Shown: piece by piece, positions 9,706 to 16,957 of the stretch
How the letters are laid out: the number at the start of each line of letters is the position of its first letter
How positions within the stretch are numbered: the first letter of the stretch is position 1
From: an uncultured Selenomonadales bacterium
GTDB lineage: Bacteria; Bacillota; Negativicutes; Selenomonadales; Selenomonadaceae
NCBI GenBank assembly: GCA_937901445.1
Contig: CALDHY010000014.1
Coordinates: 1 to 45,468 of the forward strand
Direction: 5' to 3'
Length of the DNA stretch: 45,468 nucleotides
The notes under the pieces: model-generated
The model's database searches: none
Told to the model about the DNA's origin: nothing
The model's input: only the letters and a program-made list of their open reading frames with translations
Translations under genes and position numbers: made by a program

Positions 9706-10059
9706 CTATGCTTGCGGCTCTTCGCCATTGTCCTTGTTTTTCGGACGGAACATGATGGCGCATATCTCGACCACAAGGCCGGCTACAATGACAAGCGGCG
9801 CAACCACAAGTCGACGGTTGTTGAACATGGCATCGTTGAATACATTGGGGTCGTCACTGCCACCACCGCTAAGCAGCAGATAACCTATCCCTAACAACAA
9901 TATCCCGATACCAAGTAAAATATAGTTCATACTTCCAAAGGTAAAGGTGTTGTTCTCGCTCTTCTGTTGAGGTGCTGTCGACTGGGGTGTTGTTTTAGTG
10001 ATGTTGGCACCCTTCACCGCTGCTGGGTTGCCGCTGGATTGCTTTTTGTTATTGCTCAT
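9706..10059 (-). CDS. DUF3098 family membrane protein
   Basis: This 117-residue protein has a low-complexity polar N-terminus (residues 1-38, rich in Gln, Ser, Thr and Pro), a first hydrophobic helix about 44-63 (YILLGIGILLLGIGYLLLSG), a loop with GGSDDPNVFN, and a second helix about 84-105. This is the DUF3098 pattern of Bacteroidetes, where the gene is usually found between ftsX and uppP, as here. Molecular function is unknown; the context suggests a role in cell envelope or division. Confidence 0.8.
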   Translation of the reverse strand: MSNNKKQSSGNPAAVKGANITKTTPQSTAPQQKSENNTFTFGSMNYILLGIGILLLGIGYLLLSGGGSDDPNVFNDAMFNNRRLVVAPLVIVAGLVVEICAIMFRPKNKDNGEEPQA

Positions 10060-10077
10060 TTGAATTATTTGTTGTGA

Positions 10078-10971
10078 TTAATTGAACTGGTCGTTTTTGC
10101 TGCGCAAATGGCTGTGTACTGAAAAATAGGTTGCTATAAATGAAATCAATATGCCAACCACAAAAATCATTGCCGTAAGTACAATATAGCCGCTAAAGTA
10201 ACGCGGATGGAACAACGCGAGGTGAAACTGCTTGTTGAATGCGTAAACTGCCGAAAACATCAATACCGTCGCAAAAACGGCACCAAGAAAACCGTATAAA
10301 ATGCTTCTCCAAAGGAATGGACGGGTGATAAACCCCATCTTCGCACCAACCATATCCATGGTCTTGATGGTATATCTATTGCTGTATATGGATAATTTTA
10401 TGGTGGTGCTGATGAGCGCTACCGAGACTATAAGTAGCAAAACCATGAATATAACCAAAAACCAGGAAAGCTTGTAGAATATCTGACTCAGGTCGTTGAG
10501 CATCGATTCATGATAGGTTACACCGTCTACAATGGTATATTCATTTACTTCTTTCTCAAATTGTTGGCGCAATTCGGTCATGCGTTGTGGGTTGTAGTCG
10601 GCCTTGAATGTAACCATAAGTGTAGGGTACAGCGGATTCACACTGTCAAGCAACGTCAGAAAGTCTTCATCAAGTTCGGCAGAAAAAAGTCTTGCAGCTT
10701 CATCGGCTGAGATGTAGTCTACATTCTTCACATAATCAAAAGATAACAACTCATCGCGCAGACTTAATGCTTCATCTTCTGATGTTTCAGAACTCAGGTC
10801 AACCTGATAGGCTATCCGTTCCTGCATTTCGTGCGTGGCTTTGTAGGAATGATACTCTACAAACATTAGCAAACCGAAAACGAATAGCACCAACATGATG
10901 CTGAAAACGGTGGAAGTGCGTCCAGCCCAGAGTTTTATCTTGCTGCGCCGCTTATTTTTTTTGTTACTCAT
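10078..10971 (-). CDS. ftsX: Cell division protein FtsX (permease-like)
   Basis: FtsX pairs with the ATPase FtsE to control peptidoglycan hydrolases at the septum. The 297-residue protein has a cytoplasmic basic N-terminus, a first membrane helix about 18-38, an extracellular domain about 40-170 (including LRDELLSFDYVKNVDYIS), and three more helices in the C-terminal half with the FtsX-type stretch TIKTMDMVGAKMGFITRPF near 205. It is the first gene of the operon leading to DUF3098, uppP and truB. ftsE is not adjacent in this window, as is common in Bacteroidetes. Confidence 0.93.
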   Translation of the reverse strand: MSNKKNKRRSKIKLWAGRTSTVFSIMLVLFVFGLLMFVEYHSYKATHEMQERIAYQVDLSSETSEDEALSLRDELLSFDYVKNVDYISADEAARLFSAELDEDFLTLLDSVNPLYPTLMVTFKADYNPQRMTELRQQFEKEVNEYTIVDGVTYHESMLNDLSQIFYKLSWFLVIFMVLLLIVSVALISTTIKLSIYSNRYTIKTMDMVGAKMGFITRPFLWRSILYGFLGAVFATVLMFSAVYAFNKQFHLALFHPRYFSGYIVLTAMIFVVGILISFIATYFSVHSHLRSKNDQFN

Positions 10972-10978
10972 AGCGATG

Positions 10979-10986
10979 CAAAAATA
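10979..10986 (-). promoter_or_regulatory. Possible -7 box immediately upstream of ftsX
   Basis: TATTTTTG on the minus strand fits TAnnTTTG, but it ends only 7 nt before the ftsX ATG. Transcription from it would start almost at the initiation codon and give a leaderless or nearly leaderless message. No matching TTTG was found at the right distance upstream, so it may also be chance in an AT-rich gap. Confidence 0.35.
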
Positions 10987-11013
10987 CTAAAAAAATATAA
11001 TAACACCGAAGGA

Positions 11014-11047
11014 TGATAAAAAAATCCTGTCGGATGGACAGGATTTT
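11014..11047 (-). terminator. Rho-independent terminator downstream of dnaN
   Basis: An 11-bp perfect stem (arms 11021-11031 and 11037-11047, core ATCCTGTC/GACAGGAT) closes a 5-nt loop. Read on the minus strand it is followed by a run of seven T. It lies about 55 nt past the dnaN stop and before the ftsX start, separating the two transcripts. Confidence 0.8.
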
Positions 11048-11102
11048 CTTGAAGAAAGATGTATTTATATATTGGATTAAATAAAGAGCGCTGACAAATG
11101 CG

Positions 11103-12248
11103 TCAATTGGCAAGCATCACTGGCATTACAAGCATTAGCAGGTTCTCTCCGTTAGCCTCTTCCTCATTGTTGTAAATGGGGAAGAGAATCCCGGCACGAC
11201 TGGGATGCGACATTTCCATCAGCACATTTTCGGTGTCGAGGTTTGTGAGCATCTCGGTGAGGAACTTGGCATTGAAGCCGATGTCCATAGGCTCTCCCTC
11301 ATAGTTGCAAGGTATGGTCTCATGTGCATCGTTCGAGAATTCAAGGTCTTCGGCCGAGATCTTCAACATGCGTTCCCCTATCGAAAGGCGTACCTGATAG
11401 GTGGATTGGTTCGAGAAAAGACTTACACGACGCAACGTGCTGATAAATGTTTCGCGGTCAACGGTCAACTTGTTGGGGTTCTCTTTCGGAATGGCTGCCT
11501 CATAATTGGGATATTTCCCGTCGACAAGACGGCAAATGACTTGGAAGTTGTCGAACGAGAAAAGTGCATTGGTGTTATTGTAGTCTATAGTGACTTCGCT
11601 GTCCTCTTTGTTGATGCTCAGTACGTTCTTGAGGATGGTGAGTGGTTTGCGAGGCAGTATGAAACTCGCTGCTTCGTCGGCATGGATATCGTTGCGACGA
11701 TAACGTACCAACTTGTGGGCATCTGTAGCAACAAATGTGATGTTCTCGGGTGTCATATCACAGAAAATACCAGACATCTGTTGACGCATCTCATCTGTTG
11801 ATGCAGCAAACGAGGTCTTGTTGATGGCGTTGACCAACACGGAGGCTGGTAGGTGGGTCTGAGCAGTCTCGTTCATGACCGGTATACTGGGATATGTGTC
11901 TGCATTCTGCCCTGCCAGACGGTATTTACCCTCTCCGGAACTAATCTCAATGCCGTATGTGGTGGCATCGACAGAAAAGGTCAAGGGTTGGTCATTCATC
12001 GATTTCAGCATGTCAAGCATCAGCTTGGCAGGAACTGCTATGGTGTTGATACCCTCCACTTTGGCATTATCAAGTTCAATCTTTGTTATCAGCGTTGTCT
12101 CAAGGTCGGTGGCTCTGACGGTTAAAATACTGTCATCTAATTGCATGTGGAAGCAAGTGATGATTGGAACTGTGTTGTTGTTGGTAATTACGCCGCTCAA
12201 AGCATTGAGATGCTTGAGGAATAAATGGCTATTGATTATGAATTTCAT
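11103..12248 (-). CDS. dnaN: DNA polymerase III subunit beta (sliding clamp)
   Basis: The beta clamp is a ring-shaped dimer that tethers the replicative polymerase to DNA. The 381-residue product has the three-domain DnaN layout, with NTVPIITCFHMQLDD near 26-40, EGKYRLAGQNADTYPSIP near 110, FVATDAHKLVRYRR near 175, and the C-terminal region ending in VMPVMLAN where family members have MP-M-L. The gene stands alone here, with its own terminator; dnaA is not next to it, which is usual in Bacteroidetes. Confidence 0.95.
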   Translation of the reverse strand: MKFIINSHLFLKHLNALSGVITNNNTVPIITCFHMQLDDSILTVRATDLETTLITKIELDNAKVEGINTIAVPAKLMLDMLKSMNDQPLTFSVDATTYGIEISSGEGKYRLAGQNADTYPSIPVMNETAQTHLPASVLVNAINKTSFAASTDEMRQQMSGIFCDMTPENITFVATDAHKLVRYRRNDIHADEAASFILPRKPLTILKNVLSINKEDSEVTIDYNNTNALFSFDNFQVICRLVDGKYPNYEAAIPKENPNKLTVDRETFISTLRRVSLFSNQSTYQVRLSIGERMLKISAEDLEFSNDAHETIPCNYEGEPMDIGFNAKFLTEMLTNLDTENVLMEMSHPSRAGILFPIYNNEEEANGENLLMLVMPVMLAN

Positions 12249-12346
12249 ATTGTTATATTTTTTTTGCGTCGTGAATGATGGATATAAACCATTTGCAAAA
12301 GTAAATTATATTTCGCGGATGGTGAAGGAAAATTTCTAATTATTTT

Positions 12347-12360
12347 TCAACAATTGTTGA
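12347..12360. repeat. Perfect 14-bp palindrome between the TPM gene and dnaN
   Basis: TCAACAATTGTTGA reads identically on both strands. It lies 6 nt after the TPM-gene stop and about 100 nt upstream of dnaN. It has no T-run in the right direction to be a standard terminator. It could be a protein-binding site for dnaN control or chance. Confidence 0.35.
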
Positions 12361-12365
12361 TAAGG

Positions 12366-13145
12366 CTACCAACTTCCATGAGCACCACCACCGCCAAAAC
12401 TGCCGCCGCCAAATCCTCCGAAACCGCCACTGCTGAAACTTCCCCCCGAACTCCCACTACCCCAGTTATTAATACGTGTGCTGCCACCGTAAAACGAACC
12501 GCCACCGTAACTCCCGTTGTCTCCGAAAGTACCATCGTCAAAGGCGAAGCACAACACAATAACAACGACGATGATTGCCACTATGAAAATCAATGGCCAG
12601 ACCCCACTGTCATTCTTTTCTTTGTATTGTTCGTAGCTGTATTCGCCGGCGCAGACGGGTTCGATGATGTCTAATGCAGCTACAATGCCTTCGTAGTATT
12701 CTCCATCGCGGAAGTGAGGTATCATCTCGTTCTCGATAATTCGCTTGCAGAATATGTCCGGCAAAGCGCCCTCCAATCCTACTCCGGTTGCAATTTCTAC
12801 TTCGCCCTTGGTGTCGTCTTTGGGTTTTACAACAATCAGTACTCCGTTGGCAAGCTCTTTTTGCCCAATACCCCATTCGTCGCCGACCTCGAAGGCAAAA
12901 GCCTGTATATCGTTGCCACCGAATGCAGGAACTATTATTATGGCAATCTGGTTCGACGTGCTGTCGTTAAAAGCTGTAAGTCGCGACTCTAATTCGTTGT
13001 TTTGATTGGAAGTGAGTATATTGCAATAGTCGTAGACTAGGTGGTTGCCTTTTTCAGGCAACCATCCTGTCTCCTCCCACGGCTCTTGTGCCGTCGCCAT
13101 CAGCGGCAACACAAACACCCACAACAAGCAAAACAGTTCTCTCAT
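12366..13145 (-). CDS. Secreted/membrane TPM-domain protein (YgcG-like)
   Basis: This 259-residue protein has a signal peptide (residues 1-19, ending ATAQ). A TPM domain (about 35-165) follows, with YDYCNILTSNQNNELESRL at the start, then IAIIIVPAFGG, DEWGIGQKELANGVLIV and the characteristic EIATGVGLEGALPD. A membrane helix lies at about 183-203, and the tail is Gly/Ser-rich (about 205-259) ending FGGGGAHGSW. This is the usual YgcG/Psb32 form. The TPM domain is extracytoplasmic; its role is debated. It is followed upstream in the same transcript by lemA, a common pairing in many bacteria. Confidence 0.9.
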   Translation of the reverse strand: MRELFCLLWVFVLPLMATAQEPWEETGWLPEKGNHLVYDYCNILTSNQNNELESRLTAFNDSTSNQIAIIIVPAFGGNDIQAFAFEVGDEWGIGQKELANGVLIVVKPKDDTKGEVEIATGVGLEGALPDIFCKRIIENEMIPHFRDGEYYEGIVAALDIIEPVCAGEYSYEQYKEKNDSGVWPLIFIVAIIVVVIVLCFAFDDGTFGDNGSYGGGSFYGGSTRINNWGSGSSGGSFSSGGFGGFGGGSFGGGGAHGSW

Positions 13146-13176
13146 TTGTAGATTGTAATTTACAGTCCCAGTAAAT

Positions 13177-13242
13177 CTAGATTTCTAGAATATCTAGAGT
13201 ATCTAGAATATCTAGAGTATCTAGAATTTCTAGAAAATCTAG
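13177..13242. repeat. Tandem 9-bp CTAG array (8 CTAG cores) downstream of lemA
   Basis: CTAG cores occur at 13177, 13185, 13194, 13203, 13212, 13221, 13230 and 13239. The last seven are at an exact 9-bp period; the consensus unit is CTAGAATAT or CTAGAGTAT. The array fills most of the gap between lemA and the TPM gene and ends 1 nt before the lemA stop codon. Each TCTAGA is self-complementary, so the message could form several short alternative hairpins. Confidence 0.9.
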
Positions 13243-13243
13243 T

Positions 13244-13834
13244 CTATAGTAGAGCTTCTGTTGACGGGGCTTCCTCCGCTCCTTCCGACGCTTGGAAATA
13301 TCCCATTGCTTTATGGCCAAACAAGCTGGCAATGACACTGTTTGGGAAGAGTCGTATCATAGTATTGTATTCTCGCACTGCGTCGTTGAATTTCTTACGA
13401 CTCACATTAATCCGGTTCTCGCATCCCTCTATCTGGGCTTGGAATTCCTGGTAGTTTTTGGTCGCCGTCAGTTCCGGATAGCGTTCCACGGTGACATTGA
13501 TAGCTCGTGTCATTTCTTGCGCCATCTTGTCATAGGCTTTCTGGAAATTGGCGATGTTTTCTTCTGTCAGATTGTTGGCGTCGAGCTGAGGAACGTTGTT
13601 GCGTGCTTTGATGACAGCTTCAAGAGTCCCCGATTCGTAGTTGCCGGCACCCTTAACCACATTGATGGCCTGTTCGACAAGGTCTTTACGGCGTTGATAG
13701 TCTGCTTGTACGTCTGCCCACTTGCTAGTGGCATTCTCCTGTTTTACATTCATCTTGTTATTGGCAGATATGGCCCAAATGACTATGACAGCCACAATGC
13801 CAAGAATAATCCATAGTGCGGTGTGTTTCTTCAT
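13244..13834 (-). CDS. lemA: LemA family protein
   Basis: This 196-residue protein has one N-terminal membrane helix (about 7-24), then the LemA helical domain. The motifs include an AxxxWADVQxDYQRRxDLV stretch (about 36-54), then ARNNVPQLDA and the ERYPELTATKNYQEFQAQIEG region near 122-142, with FNDAVREYNTMIRLFPNSV near 152-170. Family members are anchored with the helical bundle outside or in the periplasm; molecular function is unclear. It lies between the TPM gene and the HerA-like ATPase, and both intergenic gaps hold 9-bp phased repeats. Confidence 0.93.
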   Translation of the reverse strand: MKKHTALWIILGIVAVIVIWAISANNKMNVKQENATSKWADVQADYQRRKDLVEQAINVVKGAGNYESGTLEAVIKARNNVPQLDANNLTEENIANFQKAYDKMAQEMTRAINVTVERYPELTATKNYQEFQAQIEGCENRINVSRKKFNDAVREYNTMIRLFPNSVIASLFGHKAMGYFQASEGAEEAPSTEALL

Positions 13835-13894
13835 TATGTTATGTGTTTATTTGTTTAAATTCTAAAGAGAAAAAATATAAAGCATAAATATTGT

Positions 13895-13930
13895 CTAGAT
13901 AATCTATAGAGTCTGGAGAATCTAGCAAAT
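13895..13930. repeat. Degenerate 9-bp repeat upstream of lemA
   Basis: Four units at exact 9-bp spacing start at 13895, 13904, 13913 and 13922, with cores CTAG, CTAT, CTGG and CTAG. They match the phase and sequence of the array on the other side of lemA but have decayed. The unit lies in the gap between lemA and the HerA-like gene, just after the stop of the latter. Confidence 0.7.
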
Positions 13931-13941
13931 CCGTCCAAAAA

Positions 13942-15531
13942 TCATTTAATCAAATTGCCTAGTATATCGCGGGTCAGTTCGCGGGTAATCGTGCGAGTGG
14001 CCGACGATGTGGCGTTCTTCACTATCTTCTGACCGGCAGAAGTCTTCGATTTTGTCTTTTTCCCACTCACTTTGTCGCTGACAGCAGTACCTACCACCGT
14101 TCCGATTGTGGCAGTTACAGCGGTAATGACAGCTTTGGTTACCTTCGACATGAGTCCGCCCTTTTTCTTTGTGCTTCTGTTGTTATCAGGAGTATGGGCA
14201 GCCTTTCCGCTCTCATTTTGATTGCTGGTGATTGGCTCATTTTCATTTTCATTCTCACGCATAAGAATCTCGTAGGCACTCTCGCGGTCAATCATCGTAT
14301 CGTATTTGTGGCCGATGGAGCTCCGGCTCATGATGTCGTTGCGTTCGGCAGCGCTGATGGCTCCTATCTGCGACAATGGGAAAAGCACTTTAGCTTTTTG
14401 AACAATGCTCGGTGCTCCTTTCTCATCAAGGAAACTTACCAGTGCCTCCCCTGTTTCAAGTGTGGTAATGGCTTCGTCAGTTTTAAAAGCCGGATTGGGT
14501 CTGAATGTTTCAGCAGCTACTTTGACAGCTTTCTGGTCGCGTGGCGTATAGGCTCGAAGAGCATGTTGCACACGGTTGCCAAGCTGTCCAAGGATATTGT
14601 CAGGGATGTCGGTTGGAAGCTGGCTGATGAAATAGATGCCGACACCCTTGCTGCGAATTAGTCGTATGACTTGCTCGATTTTTTCAATCAAGGCTTTTGA
14701 TGTGTCTTCGAAAAGCATGTGAGCTTCGTCGAAAAAGAAAACCAGTTTCGGTAATTCCTGATCGCCTACTTCCGGCAGGACGGAGTATAACTCACTGATA
14801 AGCCAAAGAAGGAAAGTGCTGTAGAGTTTTGGCTGCATCATCAGCTTGTCGGCAGCCAGAACATTCATCACGCCTTTCCCGCCTTCGGTTTGCAGCAGGT
14901 CATATATGTCGAACGACGGTTCTCCGAAAAACTGGTTGGCACCTTGGTTTTCGAGTTGCAGTAGCGAACGCTGTATTGCACCGACTGTTGCCGATGAAAT
15001 ATTGCCGTAGGTAGTGGTGTATTCTTTGGCGTGTTTGGACACGTAGTCCAACATAGAACGCAAATCCTTGAGATCCAGGATTAGTAGACCGCGTTCGTCA
15101 GCTATGCGGAACACTATGTTTAGAACACCATCTTGAGTATCGTTAAGCCCCAACAGTCGAGACAGTAGTTGAGGACCCATTTGTGATATGGTGGCTCGTA
15201 TTGGATGCCCCTGTTCGCCGAAGACATCAAAGAAACGTACCGGGCAAGGCTGGAAGTTGATGTCGGTCAAACCAAACTCATCCTTGCGTTTTTCGATAAA
15301 TGAGCTCATTGAGCCGGCTTTACTGATACCGCTCAGGTCGCCTTTCATGTCGGCCATAAAGCAGGGTACACCTGCTTGACAGAATGTCTCAGCCATCACC
15401 TGCAGGGTGACCGTTTTTCCGGTGCCAGTAGCACCTGCAATGAGACCATGACGGTTGGCCATTTTCCCAACGATGGCGAGGTCGCCTTCGTCACAATGGG
15501 CAATGTAAAGCCCTCTTTCGTTATTGAACAT
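13942..15531 (-). CDS. HerA-like ATPase (DUF853 family)
   Basis: This 529-residue protein has Walker A GATGTGKT at residues 33-40 and a [14 protein letters not shown] [12 protein letters not shown] near 59-70. Walker B is [12 protein letters not shown] near 263-274, followed by an arginine-containing [19 protein letters not shown] region near 330. This is the DUF853/HerA_C class of FtsK-HerA NTPases, presumed DNA or substrate pumps of unknown partner. The last ~110 residues are low-complexity, rich in Asn, Ser and Lys, with a Thr/Ala/Gly stretch near 465-485. It has its own promoter upstream and probably heads the transcript through lemA and the TPM gene. Confidence 0.88.
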   Translation of the reverse strand: MFNNERGLYIAHCDEGDLAIVGKMANRHGLIAGATGTGKTVTLQVMAETFCQAGVPCFMADMKGDLSGISKAGSMSSFIEKRKDEFGLTDINFQPCPVRFFDVFGEQGHPIRATISQMGPQLLSRLLGLNDTQDGVLNIVFRIADERGLLILDLKDLRSMLDYVSKHAKEYTTTYGNISSATVGAIQRSLLQLENQGANQFFGEPSFDIYDLLQTEGGKGVMNVLAADKLMMQPKLYSTFLLWLISELYSVLPEVGDQELPKLVFFFDEAHMLFEDTSKALIEKIEQVIRLIRSKGVGIYFISQLPTDIPDNILGQLGNRVQHALRAYTPRDQKAVKVAAETFRPNPAFKTDEAITTLETGEALVSFLDEKGAPSIVQKAKVLFPLSQIGAISAAERNDIMSRSSIGHKYDTMIDRESAYEILMRENENENEPITSNQNESGKAAHTPDNNRSTKKKGGLMSKVTKAVITAVTATIGTVVGTAVSDKVSGKKTKSKTSAGQKIVKNATSSATRTITRELTRDILGNLIK

Positions 15532-15591
15532 ACTGATTACGCGTTGATTTATAGAAAACTAATAATATTATGCCAAATAAAAACCCATTTG

Positions 15592-15622
15592 CAAATTTAC
15601 AATTATTTGTAAAACTTCCAAA
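15592..15622 (-). promoter_or_regulatory. Bacteroidetes promoter for the HerA-like/lemA/TPM transcript
   Basis: On the minus strand, TTTG (15622-15619) is followed by 19 nt and TAAATTTG (15599-15592), a full match to the Bacteroidetes consensus. It lies about 60 nt upstream of the ATPase start. The remaining sequence of this 322-bp divergent gap (15532-15853) has only the box at 15751-15758 on the other strand. Confidence 0.7.
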
Positions 15623-15750
15623 TCCAAGCCTACAAACAAAAGAAAAAGCAAAGAGTTAGACCGTTATTTTCGAAATGCAAGGTAGCACAATAATTTGGTT
15701 TTTTTACAACATTTTCTTTCTATGAAGGGAAGTAATTTTAATAATTTATG

Positions 15751-15758
15751 TATATTTG
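15751..15758 (+). promoter_or_regulatory. -7 box upstream of the secreted lysine-tailed protein
   Basis: TATATTTG fits the TAnnTTTG element and lies 95 nt before the chosen ATG at 15854. No clear TTTG is seen at the -33 position. Confidence 0.45.
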
Positions 15759-15853
15759 CATTTTGTTATTGATAATGTAAAATTTTGAAAGATGCTGAAA
15801 AATACGTTGTTATTATTCGGTATCTGATATCTTGTAGCACAAACTATCCAATC

Positions 15854-16954
15854 ATGAAAAAAATATTGTCAGTAGTTATAGTGACACTGTTAGCATTCTC
15901 TTTCGTCAAATCCCAGGACATTGTCAACCTTCGCATGGATCGTCAGCAGATGGGATTGCGGGGACTTGTCGCGTCAATGGATGAAGACATTCTGCTACGC
16001 AAGGATTACTTCCGCGAGGATTGGCCGCTACGCAAATGGTTTGTCAAAGACCTCCGCAATGTGCTCCGCGAAGACGAAGGCCGCATAGTGACATTCAATC
16101 AGGCCGGCCGTATGACTACAATAACATACACTCTGCAGGGCATGCAAGGCAAGAAGACCTCTTGCTCGTATGCATCAAATGGTCTGCTGTCGTCCTATCT
16201 TGGAGAAGGCTATAAGGTCGAAGCTAAGTACAACGGTAACTACGCCGATATCAATGTGTATGCTGAGACCAAAGATTATAAGCCTGCCGTCAACCTTGCT
16301 AAAGCCGACCTCAACACAACGCCGTACACCAACACCTATCCGTTCGACTTGAAATGCCGTCAAGAACTCACTGACGACGGCTTGGTGCTGACCTCCAGCT
16401 ACTACTATGTAGACAGCATTCCGGCTCGGGTATGCGAATACAATTACAACCATAACAATATCTTGACCAGCGAAAAGACCATCGATTACAGTTCAGGAGA
16501 GAAAGAGGTCACTACGACACGCTACACCTACGACAATCAAGGCTTTCTGATTAAAAAAGTGATTCATGGAAAAGCTGTTGATGAGACCTACAGCTATGAA
16601 AACAATGAATTGGGTGATTGCACCAAGATGACTGTTGAGCGTCCCTATGGCACGTCGGAATACACTTTTGATTATGTCTATGATTCTGCGAACAACTGGA
16701 CTGTCAGACTGCAATTCTTGAATGGTGTATTTGACAATGCGGCAGTCCGAACACTAACTTATCACAAGTCGCCTAAAGAGTCAAAGGCCAAGGACGAAAA
16801 AAAATCGAAGGTTGACACAAAGAAAAAATCAGATGGCAAAACTGCGACCGATAAAAAATCTGACAAAGACAAAAAGAAAAATAAGAAAAAGACTAAAAAA
16901 ACTAAGAATAAAAAAGTTGAACCCGTTGAAACTGTCGAAGGCGGGCAGGTGTAA
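15854..16954 (+). CDS. Secreted protein of unknown function with lysine-rich C-terminal tail
   Basis: The start at 15854 is chosen because it opens with a clear signal peptide (MKKILSVVIVTLLAFSFVKS, cut before Q); the open frame extends 69 nt further upstream without one. The mature part has repeated beta-strand-like units of the form TYTLQGMQGKKTSCSY, YTYDNQGFLIKKVI and FDYVYDSANNWTVR, resembling RHS/YD-type or outer-membrane beta-repeat proteins common in Bacteroidales. From about residue 310 the sequence is almost all Lys, Asp, Ser and Thr, ending VEPVETVEGGQV. The codon use of the last dozen residues resembles the downstream genome, so the true C-terminus may have been replaced at the join. 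No named domain is recognised. Confidence 0.7.
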   Translation: MKKILSVVIVTLLAFSFVKSQDIVNLRMDRQQMGLRGLVASMDEDILLRKDYFREDWPLRKWFVKDLRNVLREDEGRIVTFNQAGRMTTITYTLQGMQGKKTSCSYASNGLLSSYLGEGYKVEAKYNGNYADINVYAETKDYKPAVNLAKADLNTTPYTNTYPFDLKCRQELTDDGLVLTSSYYYVDSIPARVCEYNYNHNNILTSEKTIDYSSGEKEVTTTRYTYDNQGFLIKKVIHGKAVDETYSYENNELGDCTKMTVERPYGTSEYTFDYVYDSANNWTVRLQFLNGVFDNAAVRTLTYHKSPKESKAKDEKKSKVDTKKKSDGKTATDKKSDKDKKKNKKKTKKTKNKKVEPVETVEGGQV

Positions 16955-16957
16955 ACT
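16790..16957. other. Probable junction between two genomes
   Basis: Upstream genes follow Bacteroidetes promoter and codon habits; downstream genes are AT-rich with Shine-Dalgarno sites and TTG starts. The change falls in an A-rich stretch coding for polylysine and lies before the polA ATG at 16958. Low-complexity A-runs of this kind are weak spots for read overlap. No mobile-element gene or att-like repeat is seen here. Confidence 0.7.

Noticed and set aside
13177..13242. CRISPR array
   Set aside because: The period is only 9 bp with no spacers of CRISPR length and no cas genes in the window.
16790..16957. Integration site of a mobile element
   Set aside because: No integrase, transposase, tRNA or terminal repeats lie near the junction, and the genes on both sides are housekeeping.
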